The notes below the pieces were generated by a model. The model was given only the letters and a program-made list of their open reading frames with translations, had not been told where the DNA came from and did no database searches. A DNA stretch of 8,875 bases from JBASTI01 sp964374025 (GTDB taxonomy: Bacteria > Patescibacteriota > Minisyncoccia > Spechtbacterales > HO2-43-30): positions 1-8,875 of the forward strand of contig CAYJWU010000031.1 in NCBI GenBank assembly GCA_964374025.1. Direction: 5' to 3'. The first letter of the stretch is position 1; every line of letters begins with the position of its first letter. A program made the position numbers and the translations under genes. Below, piece by piece: positions 1-5,094 of this stretch.

Positions 1-311
1 TAGGCGGTATTGGCGCGTTGGTAGGAGATTTGGTCATTTTTCGATTTATTAAAGAGAGATTATCTGCGGATTTTTTATATTTGATAAAAAAATCTGAGTC
101 CGAAAGATTGATATCAATTTTTCGGTTAAAGCTCTTTAGGTGGTTATTCCCTCTTGTCGGGGCGCTGATAGTTGCGTCACCACTTCCAGATGAACTTGGG
201 CTGGCAATGATGGGCCTTTCTAAAATGAAGACCTCCCTTTTTATTCCATTGTCATTTCTGTTAAATTTTTTGGGCATTACGGTGATTGGACTAATTGCCA
301 AAGCATTATAA
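1..311 (+). CDS. Uncharacterised membrane protein, C-terminal part (cut by left edge)
   Basis: The reading frame is open from the left edge and ends at TAA 309-311. A TTG at 18 is only an internal codon, because the frame continues upstream with glycine-rich membrane-type sequence (GGIGALVGDL). The visible part holds a hydrophobic GALVGDLVIFRF segment, a charged stretch (KKSESERL) and two further hydrophobic segments, the first containing the polar motif ASPLPDELG and the last ending at LIAKAL. Membrane-embedded PLPDE-type motifs of this kind occur in small integral membrane proteins of Patescibacteria, but I cannot name a function. It is probably an inner-membrane protein with several helices. 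The 89-bp gap to the next gene has no clear terminator. Confidence 0.7.
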   Translation, partial: GGIGALVGDLVIFRFIKERLSADFLYLIKKSESERLISIFRLKLFRWLFPLVGALIVASPLPDELGLAMMGLSKMKTSLFIPLSFLLNFLGITVIGLIAKAL

Positions 312-388
312 CCGCAAGAATTTGCCGCCACTGGCGGGGCATACTGGATTTAGTTCGATAGGATGGAACTTTACCTTAAAAAACGAAG

Positions 389-394
389 AGGAGG
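389..394 (+). promoter_or_regulatory. Strong Shine-Dalgarno site of the YunG-like gene
   Basis: A perfect AGGAGG lies 6 nt before the ATG at 401 and fixes that start. No convincing -35/-10 pair was found in the 311-388 gap. Confidence 0.8.
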
Positions 395-400
395 AGAAGT

Positions 401-892
401 ATGAAGAAGTTAACGCCTAGCGGATTTAAGGAGATACTTCCGGCTATTTGTGATCAGGAAACCTCTCAAGATTCCAACGGCTGGACACTAGAAAATCCAT
501 TGTGGGGTCACTGCGCCGTTGTTTCTTTGGTCGCGCAAAATCTTTTTGGGGGAGAATTGCTTCGCGCTTCTTTGACAGAAGTTCCCGGATTTGAGCACAT
601 GAGATCGCACTATTGCAACAGATTGGCGGATGGTAGCGTTGATGATTTTACGAAACCGCAATTTGGCGCAAATTATCCCAGTGCGTTGGAATCTGAAGTT
701 AGAGCTCGTTCTTACGTGCTTTCTTTTCCAGAAACTGCAAAGCGCTGCAAACTTCTTACCATCCGGCTTGCTAAAGCGGTAAGTGAAGGAAATCCAATCT
801 TCGACGACCCAATTTATCAGAAATGCTTCTATGCGGCGCTGGATTCGCCTTGTCAGAAAATGAAATCACGTCGCGCACCGAATCAATGCTAG
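401..892 (+). CDS. YunG-like domain, N-terminal part of a frameshifted YunG/deaminase fusion
   Basis: The 163-residue frame starts at an ATG with a perfect Shine-Dalgarno. Residues about 33-95 resemble the YunG family, seen in the NPLWGHCAVVSLVAQ motif, FGGELLR and the later H-Y-x-N / DG / DFT..QF pattern. That family has a conserved cysteine-containing fold and no known biochemical role. Residues about 130-155 (FDDPIYQKCFYAALDSPCQKM) look like the first helix of a nucleoside-deaminase domain, so the natural protein should continue. Instead this frame ends with about ten unrelated residues and TAG 890-892, while the rest of the deaminase domain continues in the -1 frame (823-1167). I read the two as one broken gene. 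A sequencing or assembly error is possible. The YunG assignment is from remembered family motifs. Confidence 0.8.
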   Translation: MKKLTPSGFKEILPAICDQETSQDSNGWTLENPLWGHCAVVSLVAQNLFGGELLRASLTEVPGFEHMRSHYCNRLADGSVDDFTKPQFGANYPSALESEVRARSYVLSFPETAKRCKLLTIRLAKAVSEGNPIFDDPIYQKCFYAALDSPCQKMKSRRAPNQC

Positions 893-1167
893 GCGCTTGT
901 GGCCACGCAGAGGAAGGGCTATGGGAGGTTGTCCATAAGGGGATTCCGGTTCGCGAATGCGAGCTCTACATTGCCGGTCTTCATGCCAATGGACTTCCAT
1001 GGCTTAAACAAGCTGCCGAGCACACTTGTTTAAGATGCGCCGTACAAATGCATAACGCACATCTAAAAACAATATATGTTCCGGTTGTTGATCGGTGGGC
1101 CGGCATCACCCCAGAACGAGCCCTCGCGACGGCACGTTTTTACGCCACAAAAGAAAAAATAGTTTAG
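823..1167 (+). CDS. Cytidine/deoxycytidylate deaminase-like domain, C-terminal part of the broken fusion
   Basis: This frame carries the zinc-site motifs of the cytidine deaminase fold: HAEE shortly after TESMLGACG, and the paired-cysteine motif TCLRC in AEHTCLRCAVQMHNA, followed by the strand KTIYVPV. In this fold the His and two Cys bind zinc and the Glu next to the His is the proton shuttle; all four are intact. The fold normally has a beta hairpin between its first helix and HAE, but here little lies between the helix encoded in the upstream frame and HAEE, so a segment seems missing as well as a base. There is no good ribosome-binding site at ATG 823 or at ATG 886, which overlaps the upstream TAG, so independent translation is doubtful. 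The substrate is unknown: free nucleotide, nucleic acid base or something else. A hairpin terminator follows directly. Confidence 0.72.
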   Translation: MLLCGAGFALSENEITSRTESMLGACGHAEEGLWEVVHKGIPVRECELYIAGLHANGLPWLKQAAEHTCLRCAVQMHNAHLKTIYVPVVDRWAGITPERALATARFYATKEKIV

Positions 1168-1172
1168 TTTGT

Positions 1173-1200
1173 AAGCCCAACTTTGTTGGGCTTTTTCTTT
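1173..1200 (+). terminator. Rho-independent terminator after the YunG/deaminase gene
   Basis: Stem AAGCCCAAC (1173-1181), loop TTT, complementary arm GTTGGGCTT, then a T-rich tail (CTTTTTCTTT). It starts 5 nt after the stop codon and closes the unit. Confidence 0.88.
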
Positions 1201-1227
1201 TCCCGAAAAATCGGAAGCTGGACCTAG

Positions 1228-1253
1228 TTCTAAAATTCTTGAGAATATTGGAA
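1228..1253. promoter_or_regulatory. Operator copy 1, upstream of the regulator gene
   Basis: The core ATTCTTGAGAATAT (1235-1248) is an inverted repeat with 5-bp arms. The 26-bp site matches 1545-1570 at 23 of 26 positions. Its right end overlaps the proposed -35 box (TTGGAA, 1248-1253), so a bound protein would block RNA polymerase. The adjacent winged-helix protein is the obvious candidate binder; that link is inference. Confidence 0.7.
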
Positions 1254-1277
1254 TAATATTGTAAGGTGTGGTATAAT
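1248..1277 (+). promoter_or_regulatory. Promoter of the winged-helix regulator (leaderless type)
   Basis: An extended -10 (TG at 1269-1270, then TATAAT at 1272-1277) is perfect. TTGGAA at 1248-1253 is a weaker -35 with an 18-bp spacer. The expected start of transcription, about 7 nt after the -10, falls on the A of the ATG at 1284, so the mRNA would be leaderless. There is no Shine-Dalgarno. Confidence 0.75.
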
Positions 1278-1283
1278 GGCGGC

Positions 1284-1550
1284 ATGAAAACGGCAAAGCA
1301 ACTTGAACGGCACTTTAAGGGCGCAGCCAATCACCGCAGGATTGATATTTTGTTTTTGGTTTTTCGAAGTCCCGATATTACCGTAAAGGGAATTACTGGG
1401 GAGTTAGGTGCGAACTTCAAAACGATTTCCGAGCATACAAGGCGACTGGTCCATGCCGGCCTTTTGAATAAAAAATATAAAGGCAAGAGCGTCGCTCACT
1501 CCCTCTCGCCCTACGGAGAAAAATTTATTCATTTCATTAAAACATTCTAA
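1284..1550 (+). CDS. Small winged-helix transcriptional regulator (ArsR/MarR-like)
   Basis: An 88-residue protein. Residues about 18-30 form a first helix (HRRIDILFLVFRS); residues 32-61 form a helix-turn-helix (ITVKGITGELGANFKTISEHTRRLVHAGLL) with the recognition helix near 47-58; residues 61-76 (NKKYKGKSVAHSLSPYG) look like the basic wing. It lacks the ArsR-type cysteine metal sites and has no cysteine at all, so a metal signal is not indicated. The ATG at 1284 is preferred over the in-frame GTG at 1266, which lies upstream of the -10 box. The downstream MFS gene begins 46 bp after its stop, and near-identical palindromes sit before each gene. It is likely an autorepressor that also controls the transporter. 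Ligand unknown. Confidence 0.85.
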   Translation: MKTAKQLERHFKGAANHRRIDILFLVFRSPDITVKGITGELGANFKTISEHTRRLVHAGLLNKKYKGKSVAHSLSPYGEKFIHFIKTF

Positions 1551-1570
1551 TATTCTTAAGAATATAGGAA
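1545..1570. promoter_or_regulatory. Operator copy 2, between the regulator and the MFS gene
   Basis: It contains a perfect 14-bp palindrome, TATTCTTAAGAATA (1551-1564), inside a 26-bp near-palindrome with 22 of 26 symmetric positions. It matches copy 1 at all but three positions (1551, 1558, 1566). It overlaps the last codons and stop (1548-1550) of the regulator gene. Two copies placed before the two genes, in the same orientation, argue for a shared dimeric repressor. Confidence 0.75.
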
Positions 1571-1581
1571 CGAATTAAAAT
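1553..1581 (+). promoter_or_regulatory. Candidate promoter of the MFS gene
   Basis: TAAAAT (1576-1581) is a 5/6 -10 box with a poor -35 (TTCTTA, 1553-1558) 17 bp upstream, inside operator copy 2. Transcription would start about 9 nt before the ATG at 1597, which has no Shine-Dalgarno nearby. The -35 is weak, so read-through from the regulator promoter is the alternative. Confidence 0.4.
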
Positions 1582-1596
1582 TTTGTAACTTATTAC

Positions 1597-2139
1597 ATGA
1601 ACTCTAAGGAAAAAATTCTTTTGTTTAGCAACAATCTCTGGAATTTTGCCGACGGGATGTTTGGGCCCCTTTTTGCGATTTTTGCCGGAAAGATCGGCGG
1701 GAACATACTTGAAGTGACTTGGGCTTGGGCGACTTATCTTATAGTCACCGGAATATTTGTGATTATTATAGGCAAATATTCTGACCATCATAGCAGGGAA
1801 AAAATAATGATTTCCGGCTATGCTCTTACGGCTCTGCTCACCTTCGGCTATTTGCTCGTAGAAACACCGCTGCATCTTTTTGTCATACAGGCGGGACTTG
1901 GTTTTGCCCTAGCGCTTGCCAACCCAACGTGGTTTGCGCTTTATGGCAAATACTCCGACAAAAAATTTCCCGGTTTAACCTGGGGATTAGCAGATGGGGG
2001 AGCCAAAATTTTTACCGGAATCGCTATTGTCATAGGGGGATTTATCGTTACCACCTTTTCCTTTGACGCGCTCTTTATAGCAATGGGGACAATTCATACT
2101 TTATCTACGCTGTATCAAGCATCAATCCTTAAGCGCTAA
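1597..2139 (+). CDS. Half-size (six-helix) MFS-family membrane protein
   Basis: The 180-residue protein reads as one six-helix MFS bundle. Helix 1 holds SNNLWNFADGMFGPLFAIFAG; helix 2 WAWATYLIVTGIFVIIIG; it is followed by the cytoplasmic loop GKYSDHHSREK, a version of the MFS signature loop GxxxDrxgrr; helices 3 and 4 cover ISGYALTALLTFGYLLV and LFVIQAGLGFALALANPTW; then the second basic loop GKYSDKKFPG and helices 5 and 6. Typical MFS proteins have 12 helices and about 400 residues. The tidy end (a basic LKR after the sixth helix) suggests a natural half transporter that would have to dimerise, rather than a truncation. ATG 1597 is the only start, since an in-frame TAA lies at 1576. Its regulator and the operators upstream suggest inducible efflux or uptake; substrate unknown. 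Confidence 0.82.
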   Translation: MNSKEKILLFSNNLWNFADGMFGPLFAIFAGKIGGNILEVTWAWATYLIVTGIFVIIIGKYSDHHSREKIMISGYALTALLTFGYLLVETPLHLFVIQAGLGFALALANPTWFALYGKYSDKKFPGLTWGLADGGAKIFTGIAIVIGGFIVTTFSFDALFIAMGTIHTLSTLYQASILKR

Positions 2140-2191
2140 TGAGCGGATTAAATACACGGCACGAAATCATCTTTTCGTACGAGTCTGTTGC

Positions 2192-2222
2192 TCAAATAAA
2201 ATGCACGGCCATGAAGCCGTGC
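2192..2222 (-). terminator. Terminator of the minus-strand gene at 2225-2619
   Basis: Inverted repeat GCACGGC (2203-2209) / GCCGTGC (2216-2222) with a 6-nt loop. On the minus strand it is followed by ATTTTATTT. It lies 2 bp beyond the stop of the minus-strand reading frame, which supports that frame being a real gene end. Confidence 0.75.
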
Positions 2223-2224
2223 GC

Positions 2225-2485
2225 CTACCCTAAACTATTTTCTGCTTTTTGACGTTTCCGAGTCCTCCATCGGAAAAATGGCCGAGTAATATATCCCATA
2301 ACATAAGCCCAGAATGGCACTACCTTTTTCCAGGAAATAATTCGTACTTTTGAGCTGGTCCGCAGAATACGATAGCTGCCACACTTTGTCTTCCAAGTTT
2401 CTTCCGATAATGCGTCAACACCTTTTTTGATGCCTTCCTCCGTTATTTCTCCAAGAACAATATCTAAATGATGTTTTCTCCCCAA
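2225..2485 (-). CDS. C-terminal part of a frameshifted small protein, unknown function
   Basis: An 86-residue frame starting formally at a TTG with no ribosome-binding site. The first residues overlap the end of the 2464-2619 frame, which lies one base out of phase. The sequence is well formed: an acidic helix (EITEEGIKKGVDALSEETWK), a possible strand (YRILRTSSKVRIISW), then an aromatic, weakly hydrophobic stretch (VVPFWAYVMGYI) and a very basic tail (FFRWRTRKRQK). It ends just before a terminator. I read it as the rest of the protein that starts at 2619, about 131 residues in total. It is not recognised as a family on its own. Confidence 0.6.
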   Translation of the reverse strand: MGRKHHLDIVLGEITEEGIKKGVDALSEETWKTKCGSYRILRTSSKVRIISWKKVVPFWAYVMGYITRPFFRWRTRKRQKAENSLG

Positions 2486-2619
2486 AGGTAAATGTACTTG
2501 GGGTCACCACGTATTCCGAAGTACTCGTTATGCTGACTAGTTTCACTTCCAGGTTTTAAACCGCTCGATAGAATACCGGCAATATTTCGCGGGTACGTAA
2601 AGTGATAGAATCTAGCCAC
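2464..2619 (-). CDS. N-terminal part of a frameshifted small protein with a YHFT...GLKPGS motif (ADP-ribosyltransferase-like?)
   Basis: A 51-residue frame on the minus strand starting at GTG 2619, with GGGAGG 7 nt upstream and a plausible promoter. The text runs FYHFTYPRNIAGIL-SSGLKPGS, then an RGDPKYIYLWGE strand. The combination of a YHxT strand, an ILxxGLxPGS helix end and a following YxYL strand is the layout of several small ADP-ribosyltransferase-fold proteins (KptA-like and toxin-like families). That match is from memory and weak. The frame ends at TAG 2464-2466, but the protein continues in the -1 frame from about 2485. The break lies near the run TTTGGGGAGAAAAC, where a lost G or A would join the frames (for example YLWGEKHHLDIVLGE). 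No canonical -1 slippery heptamer was found. Confidence 0.6.
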   Translation of the reverse strand: MARFYHFTYPRNIAGILSSGLKPGSETSQHNEYFGIRGDPKYIYLWGENII

Positions 2620-2626
2620 CTAGGCA

Positions 2627-2632
2627 CCTCCC
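2627..2632 (-). promoter_or_regulatory. Shine-Dalgarno site deciding the GTG 2619 start
   Basis: GGGAGG on the minus strand, 7 nt before GTG 2619-2617. It is the same hexamer at the same spacing as the divergent gene at 2721. Confidence 0.75.
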
Positions 2633-2654
2633 TTGTGCACGTAAAGTTTAAGGA

Positions 2655-2682
2655 TTTACATTTTGGTATGTTATGATATGAT
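2655..2682 (+). promoter_or_regulatory. Promoter of the MQO-like gene
   Basis: TTTACA (-35, 2655-2660) and TATGAT (-10, 2677-2682), 16-bp spacer, each 5/6 to consensus. The expected transcript starts near 2689 and gives a leader of about 30 nt holding the Shine-Dalgarno. Confidence 0.65.
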
Positions 2683-2701
2683 ATTTATAGTACACTCACA
2701 A
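2673..2701 (-). promoter_or_regulatory. Minus-strand promoter of the divergent small gene
   Basis: TTGTGA (-35, 2701-2696) and TATCAT (-10, 2678-2673) with a 17-bp spacer. It overlaps the plus-strand promoter of the oxidoreductase gene, so the two may compete. Confidence 0.55.
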
Positions 2702-2707
2702 TGCCTC

Positions 2708-2713
2708 GGGAGG
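2708..2713 (+). promoter_or_regulatory. Shine-Dalgarno site of the MQO-like gene
   Basis: GGGAGG 7 nt before ATG 2721; it fixes this start. Confidence 0.8.
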
Positions 2714-2720
2714 TTCTCAA

Positions 2721-4076
2721 ATGCTTGGTTGCGTGTATGACCTCGTGAATATTGGAGGAGGAGTATCCGGTACTGCCCTTGCTTATGTTACAAACAGTTT
2801 CACGAACATTAGAAGCTCTGCGCTACTTGAGCACTACTCTGCTGTTGCGCAAGTAAATTCAAACCGCATCAACAATGCCCAAACTCTGCACAAAGGAGAT
2901 ATAGAAACAAACTTTTCGTTGCAGAAGGCGCTGGAGATAAAAGTCTCTTCGGATTTTCTTGCGCAGTTTCTTGAGCGATACGGCGAACCGGGAGTTACTT
3001 TCGCTCGACTCCATAAAATGGCGCTTGGAGTTGGACGTAGCGAGGTAGAATTCCTAAGGAATCGCTTCTTGGAATTTAAACCGCATTTTCCTGACCTCGA
3101 GCTGTTTTGGAGAGAAGAAATCGCGTTAGTCGAACCAAAGGTTATAGAGGGCAGAGATCCAAATGTGGATATTGCGGCCCTCTTTAGCCCAAACGGCCAT
3201 GCTGTTGACTATCAGAAGGTTTCGGAGATTTTCCTCGCACAAGCGCGCCGAAATGCCGAAGTATCCGGAAAGGTGTTCGACGTACGTTTCAATACAAAAG
3301 TACTTGCGATTACGCGACATGAAGGGCTTTACACTGTTCGTACAAATCGAGGCGATCTCAACGCGAAAGTTGTGGTATGCTCCGCGGGACCCTATAGTCT
3401 TCTTTTTGCCCACCGTCTGAAGCATCCAGAGGCCGCGAAGTATTGTATTCTTCCGGTGGCAGGAAATTTCTATGCTGCAGGATACTTTCTCAATGGAAAA
3501 GTATATCCTGTGCAGGATCCAGAGCTCCCATTTTCAAGGGTCCATGCTGATCCCGCAGTGGACAATCCCAACGAAACACGCTTTGGTCCGACAATCGAAT
3601 TGCTGCCGCTTCTTGAGCGCCGGCACTGGTGGACATTTTTCGACTTTTTGCGGGTGAAGCTGATTACGTGGAGAGGTGTATGGCGTCTTGTAAAAATCCT
3701 TTCCCGGAAAAAAATGCTAAAATTCGCGGCACGTAACATAGTGTACAAAATGCCGTATGTTGGTAAGTTCGTCTTTTTAGGCGCTGCGCGAAACATAATC
3801 CCAACGCTTCGCTATCGGGATTTGCGCTTCGCGCGAGGTCAGGGCGGAATCAGGCCGCAACTCATGAATTTGGAAAGCGGGAAACTAGAGATGGGAACTG
3901 CGAAGTTTGTGGGGGAGAATATCATTTTCAACGTTACACCTTCGCCGGGCGCTTCCAATTGCGTAGGAAATGGAGTTGAGGATGCGCGACTTTTAGTGCA
4001 ATTTCTTGGCCACGGATATTCATTTGACGAAGCAAGATTTATGCGCGAGCTTGGCAGCTTCGAGCCGGCTCGATAA
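2721..4076 (+). CDS. FAD-dependent oxidoreductase, malate:quinone oxidoreductase type
   Basis: A 451-residue flavoprotein. Residues 8-20 (LVNIGGGVSGTAL) form the beta-alpha-beta FAD fold with GxGxxG at G12, G14 and G17. Residues 47-57 (NSNRINNAQTLH) match the SN..NNAxTxH segment after the FAD motif in malate:quinone oxidoreductase (MQO). Other family-like parts are CSAGPYS (220-226), LPVAGNFY (244-251), the stretch VHADPAVDNPNETRFGPT (274-291) and TPSPGAS (406-412) just before the C-terminal GNGVEDARLL. MQO is a peripheral membrane enzyme that oxidises malate and reduces quinone. This protein is shorter than typical MQO (about 490-540) and nearer the size of L-2-hydroxyglutarate oxidases, so the 2-hydroxy-acid substrate is uncertain. 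Hydrophobic and basic segments around 300-360 could mediate membrane contact. Single gene with its own promoter and terminator. Confidence 0.8.
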   Translation: MLGCVYDLVNIGGGVSGTALAYVTNSFTNIRSSALLEHYSAVAQVNSNRINNAQTLHKGDIETNFSLQKALEIKVSSDFLAQFLERYGEPGVTFARLHKMALGVGRSEVEFLRNRFLEFKPHFPDLELFWREEIALVEPKVIEGRDPNVDIAALFSPNGHAVDYQKVSEIFLAQARRNAEVSGKVFDVRFNTKVLAITRHEGLYTVRTNRGDLNAKVVVCSAGPYSLLFAHRLKHPEAAKYCILPVAGNFYAAGYFLNGKVYPVQDPELPFSRVHADPAVDNPNETRFGPTIELLPLLERRHWWTFFDFLRVKLITWRGVWRLVKILSRKKMLKFAARNIVYKMPYVGKFVFLGAARNIIPTLRYRDLRFARGQGGIRPQLMNLESGKLEMGTAKFVGENIIFNVTPSPGASNCVGNGVEDARLLVQFLGHGYSFDEARFMRELGSFEPAR

Positions 4077-4102
4077 TTTTGTAAAAATGCAGCGCAAACA
4101 TG

Positions 4103-4131
4103 GCAGATCATTTGATCTGCTCTTTATTTTT
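4103..4131 (+). terminator. Terminator after the MQO-like gene
   Basis: GCAGATCA (4103-4110) pairs with TGATCTGC (4113-4120), followed by TCTTTATTTTT. It lies 26 nt after the stop. Confidence 0.85.
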
Positions 4132-4159
4132 GACGAAAGTACAGTAGAATGTAAATAAT

Positions 4160-4188
4160 TTAGTAACTACCATTGCGGTGACTATTAT
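4160..4188 (+). promoter_or_regulatory. Candidate leaderless promoter of the glycosylase gene
   Basis: TATTAT (4183-4188), 5/6 to the -10 consensus, ends 6 nt before the A of ATG 4194; a weak TTAGTA (4160-4165) lies 17 bp upstream. No Shine-Dalgarno precedes the ATG. A competing reading is TTGACG (4130-4135) with AATAAT (4154-4159), 18-bp spacer, which would give a leader of about 28 nt. The sequence alone does not decide. Confidence 0.45.
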
Positions 4189-4193
4189 CGAAA

Positions 4194-4829
4194 ATGCGCG
4201 ATATTTTAAGATTGATCGAAAACTTAAAAAATAGTGAGGTTGCGGGTCTCGTTGATATGCGGATTAAGACGTTCAAGGTACTCGGGCGAAAAAGCAATAA
4301 TGAAATTTTTAAGGAGCTTTGTTTTTGCTTGCTTACCGCGAATTTTAGCGCCGAACGGGCGATAGAGATTCAGAAAAAAGTAGGGGAGGGTTTTTTGATC
4401 CTGCCGCAAAAGCGCCTTGCGTCAGCTCTCCAAAAATTTGGGTATAGATATCCAAACACCCGCGCGGAGTATATTGCGGAGGCAAGAAAATATAAGGACA
4501 TGATAAAATCCTATGTGGGGGGTTTCACCCCCAACATAGACGAATATGCGCTGAGGGACTGGCTGGTGAAAAATATCAAAGGACTTGGGTACAAAGAGGC
4601 GAGTCATTTTTTGAGGAATATCGGATATCAGAATCTCGCAATTATAGATTTCCATATTATGGATCTACTTGAACGGCACGGTCTGATCGCGTGCCCCAAA
4701 ACCCTCACAAAGGCAAAGTATCTTAAAATCGAGGAGGTGCTTCGCAAAATCGCGCGAAAATCCAATCTTACCCTTGCGGAATTGGATTTGTATTTATGGT
4801 ATATTGAAACTGGAAAGGTCCTTAAATAA
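4194..4829 (+). CDS. ogg: 8-oxoguanine DNA glycosylase/AP lyase, archaeal-type Ogg2
   Basis: A 211-residue base-excision-repair enzyme that would remove 8-oxoguanine from DNA and cut the abasic site. Residues 123-141 hold a helix-hairpin-helix (WLVKNIKGLGYKEASHFLRN) with the expected catalytic lysine K134. The HhH-GPD aspartate is D152 in IIDFHIM. The 18-residue K-to-D spacing agrees with the Methanocaldococcus-type Ogg2 enzymes as I recall them. The end, DLYLWYIETGKVLK, matches the C-terminal lysine feature used by Ogg2 to read the base. The length is normal for Ogg2 (about 205-210) and much shorter than Ogg1. The N-terminal helices (ELCFCLLTANFSAERA) are also family-like. It stands between a terminator and a small membrane-protein gene 16 bp downstream. 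Confidence 0.9.
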   Translation: MRDILRLIENLKNSEVAGLVDMRIKTFKVLGRKSNNEIFKELCFCLLTANFSAERAIEIQKKVGEGFLILPQKRLASALQKFGYRYPNTRAEYIAEARKYKDMIKSYVGGFTPNIDEYALRDWLVKNIKGLGYKEASHFLRNIGYQNLAIIDFHIMDLLERHGLIACPKTLTKAKYLKIEEVLRKIARKSNLTLAELDLYLWYIETGKVLK

Positions 4830-4845
4830 TAAGTGCGTATTTATA

Positions 4846-5052
4846 ATGGAAAACACTAAAAAACAATTCTCGGAAAAATTGCAGGATAAAGCTCTTGATG
4901 TGGGCGGGAAGGTGATAGAAGAAAGCGCCAAAAATTTTCTTGGGATAGGGGGCGCGTTCGCGCTTTTGATGAAAGCGGGCGCGGTTGGAGTACTCCTCAT
5001 AATTTTGGGGGTCATAGCTCTGACCGTATTTCTACTCATGAGATTTTTGTAA
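4846..5052 (+). CDS. Small single-pass membrane protein, unknown function
   Basis: A 68-residue protein. The first 30 residues are charged and helical (KKQFSEKLQDKALDVGGKVIEESAKNF), then a glycine/alanine-rich stretch (LGIGGAFALLMKAGAVG) leads to a strong membrane helix at about 46-66 (VGVLLIILGVIALTVFLLM), ending RFL. It lacks a signal-cleavage site and probably stays in the cytoplasmic membrane. The ATG at 4846 is chosen because upstream in-frame starts lie inside the glycosylase gene. No Shine-Dalgarno is visible, so it may depend on co-transcription and coupling with the glycosylase gene 16 bp upstream. No family recognised. Confidence 0.6.
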   Translation: MENTKKQFSEKLQDKALDVGGKVIEESAKNFLGIGGAFALLMKAGAVGVLLIILGVIALTVFLLMRFL

Positions 5053-5060
5053 TTTTTGGA

Positions 5061-5087
5061 TAAAAAAACCCTGCGTTTTGGCAGGGT
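5061..5087 (-). terminator. Terminator of the tryptophanase gene
   Basis: ACCCTGC (5068-5074) / GCAGGGT (5081-5087), 6-nt loop. On the minus strand a run of seven T follows (5068-5062). It starts 7 bp beyond the stop at 5095. On the plus strand there is no T-tract. Confidence 0.88.
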
Positions 5088-5094
5088 GCGAAAT

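Noticed and set aside
325..370. Two short inverted repeats (CCGCC/GGCGG and AGTTC/GAACT) after the first gene
   Set aside because: Five-base stems without T-tracts; too weak to call terminators or a riboswitch.
850..872. Programmed -1 frameshifting in the YunG/deaminase gene
   Set aside because: No XXXYYYZ slippery heptamer in the right phase and no clear downstream structure; the deaminase hairpin segment also seems missing, which slippage would not explain.
1266..1283. Upstream GTG start for the regulator
   Set aside because: The added residues would be encoded by the -10 box itself; the ATG at 1284 fits the promoter.
1063..1330. Minus-strand frames over the deaminase end, terminator and regulator promoter
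   Set aside because: They run through the terminator hairpin and operator and have no start signals.
2161..2178. Hairpin ACGAAA/TTTCGT after the MFS gene as a terminator
   Set aside because: Only six pairs, AT-rich, and no T-tract follows on the plus strand.
4842..4847. TATAAT hexamer before the small membrane protein gene
   Set aside because: It overlaps the ATG at 4846 and could not drive that gene with its start intact.
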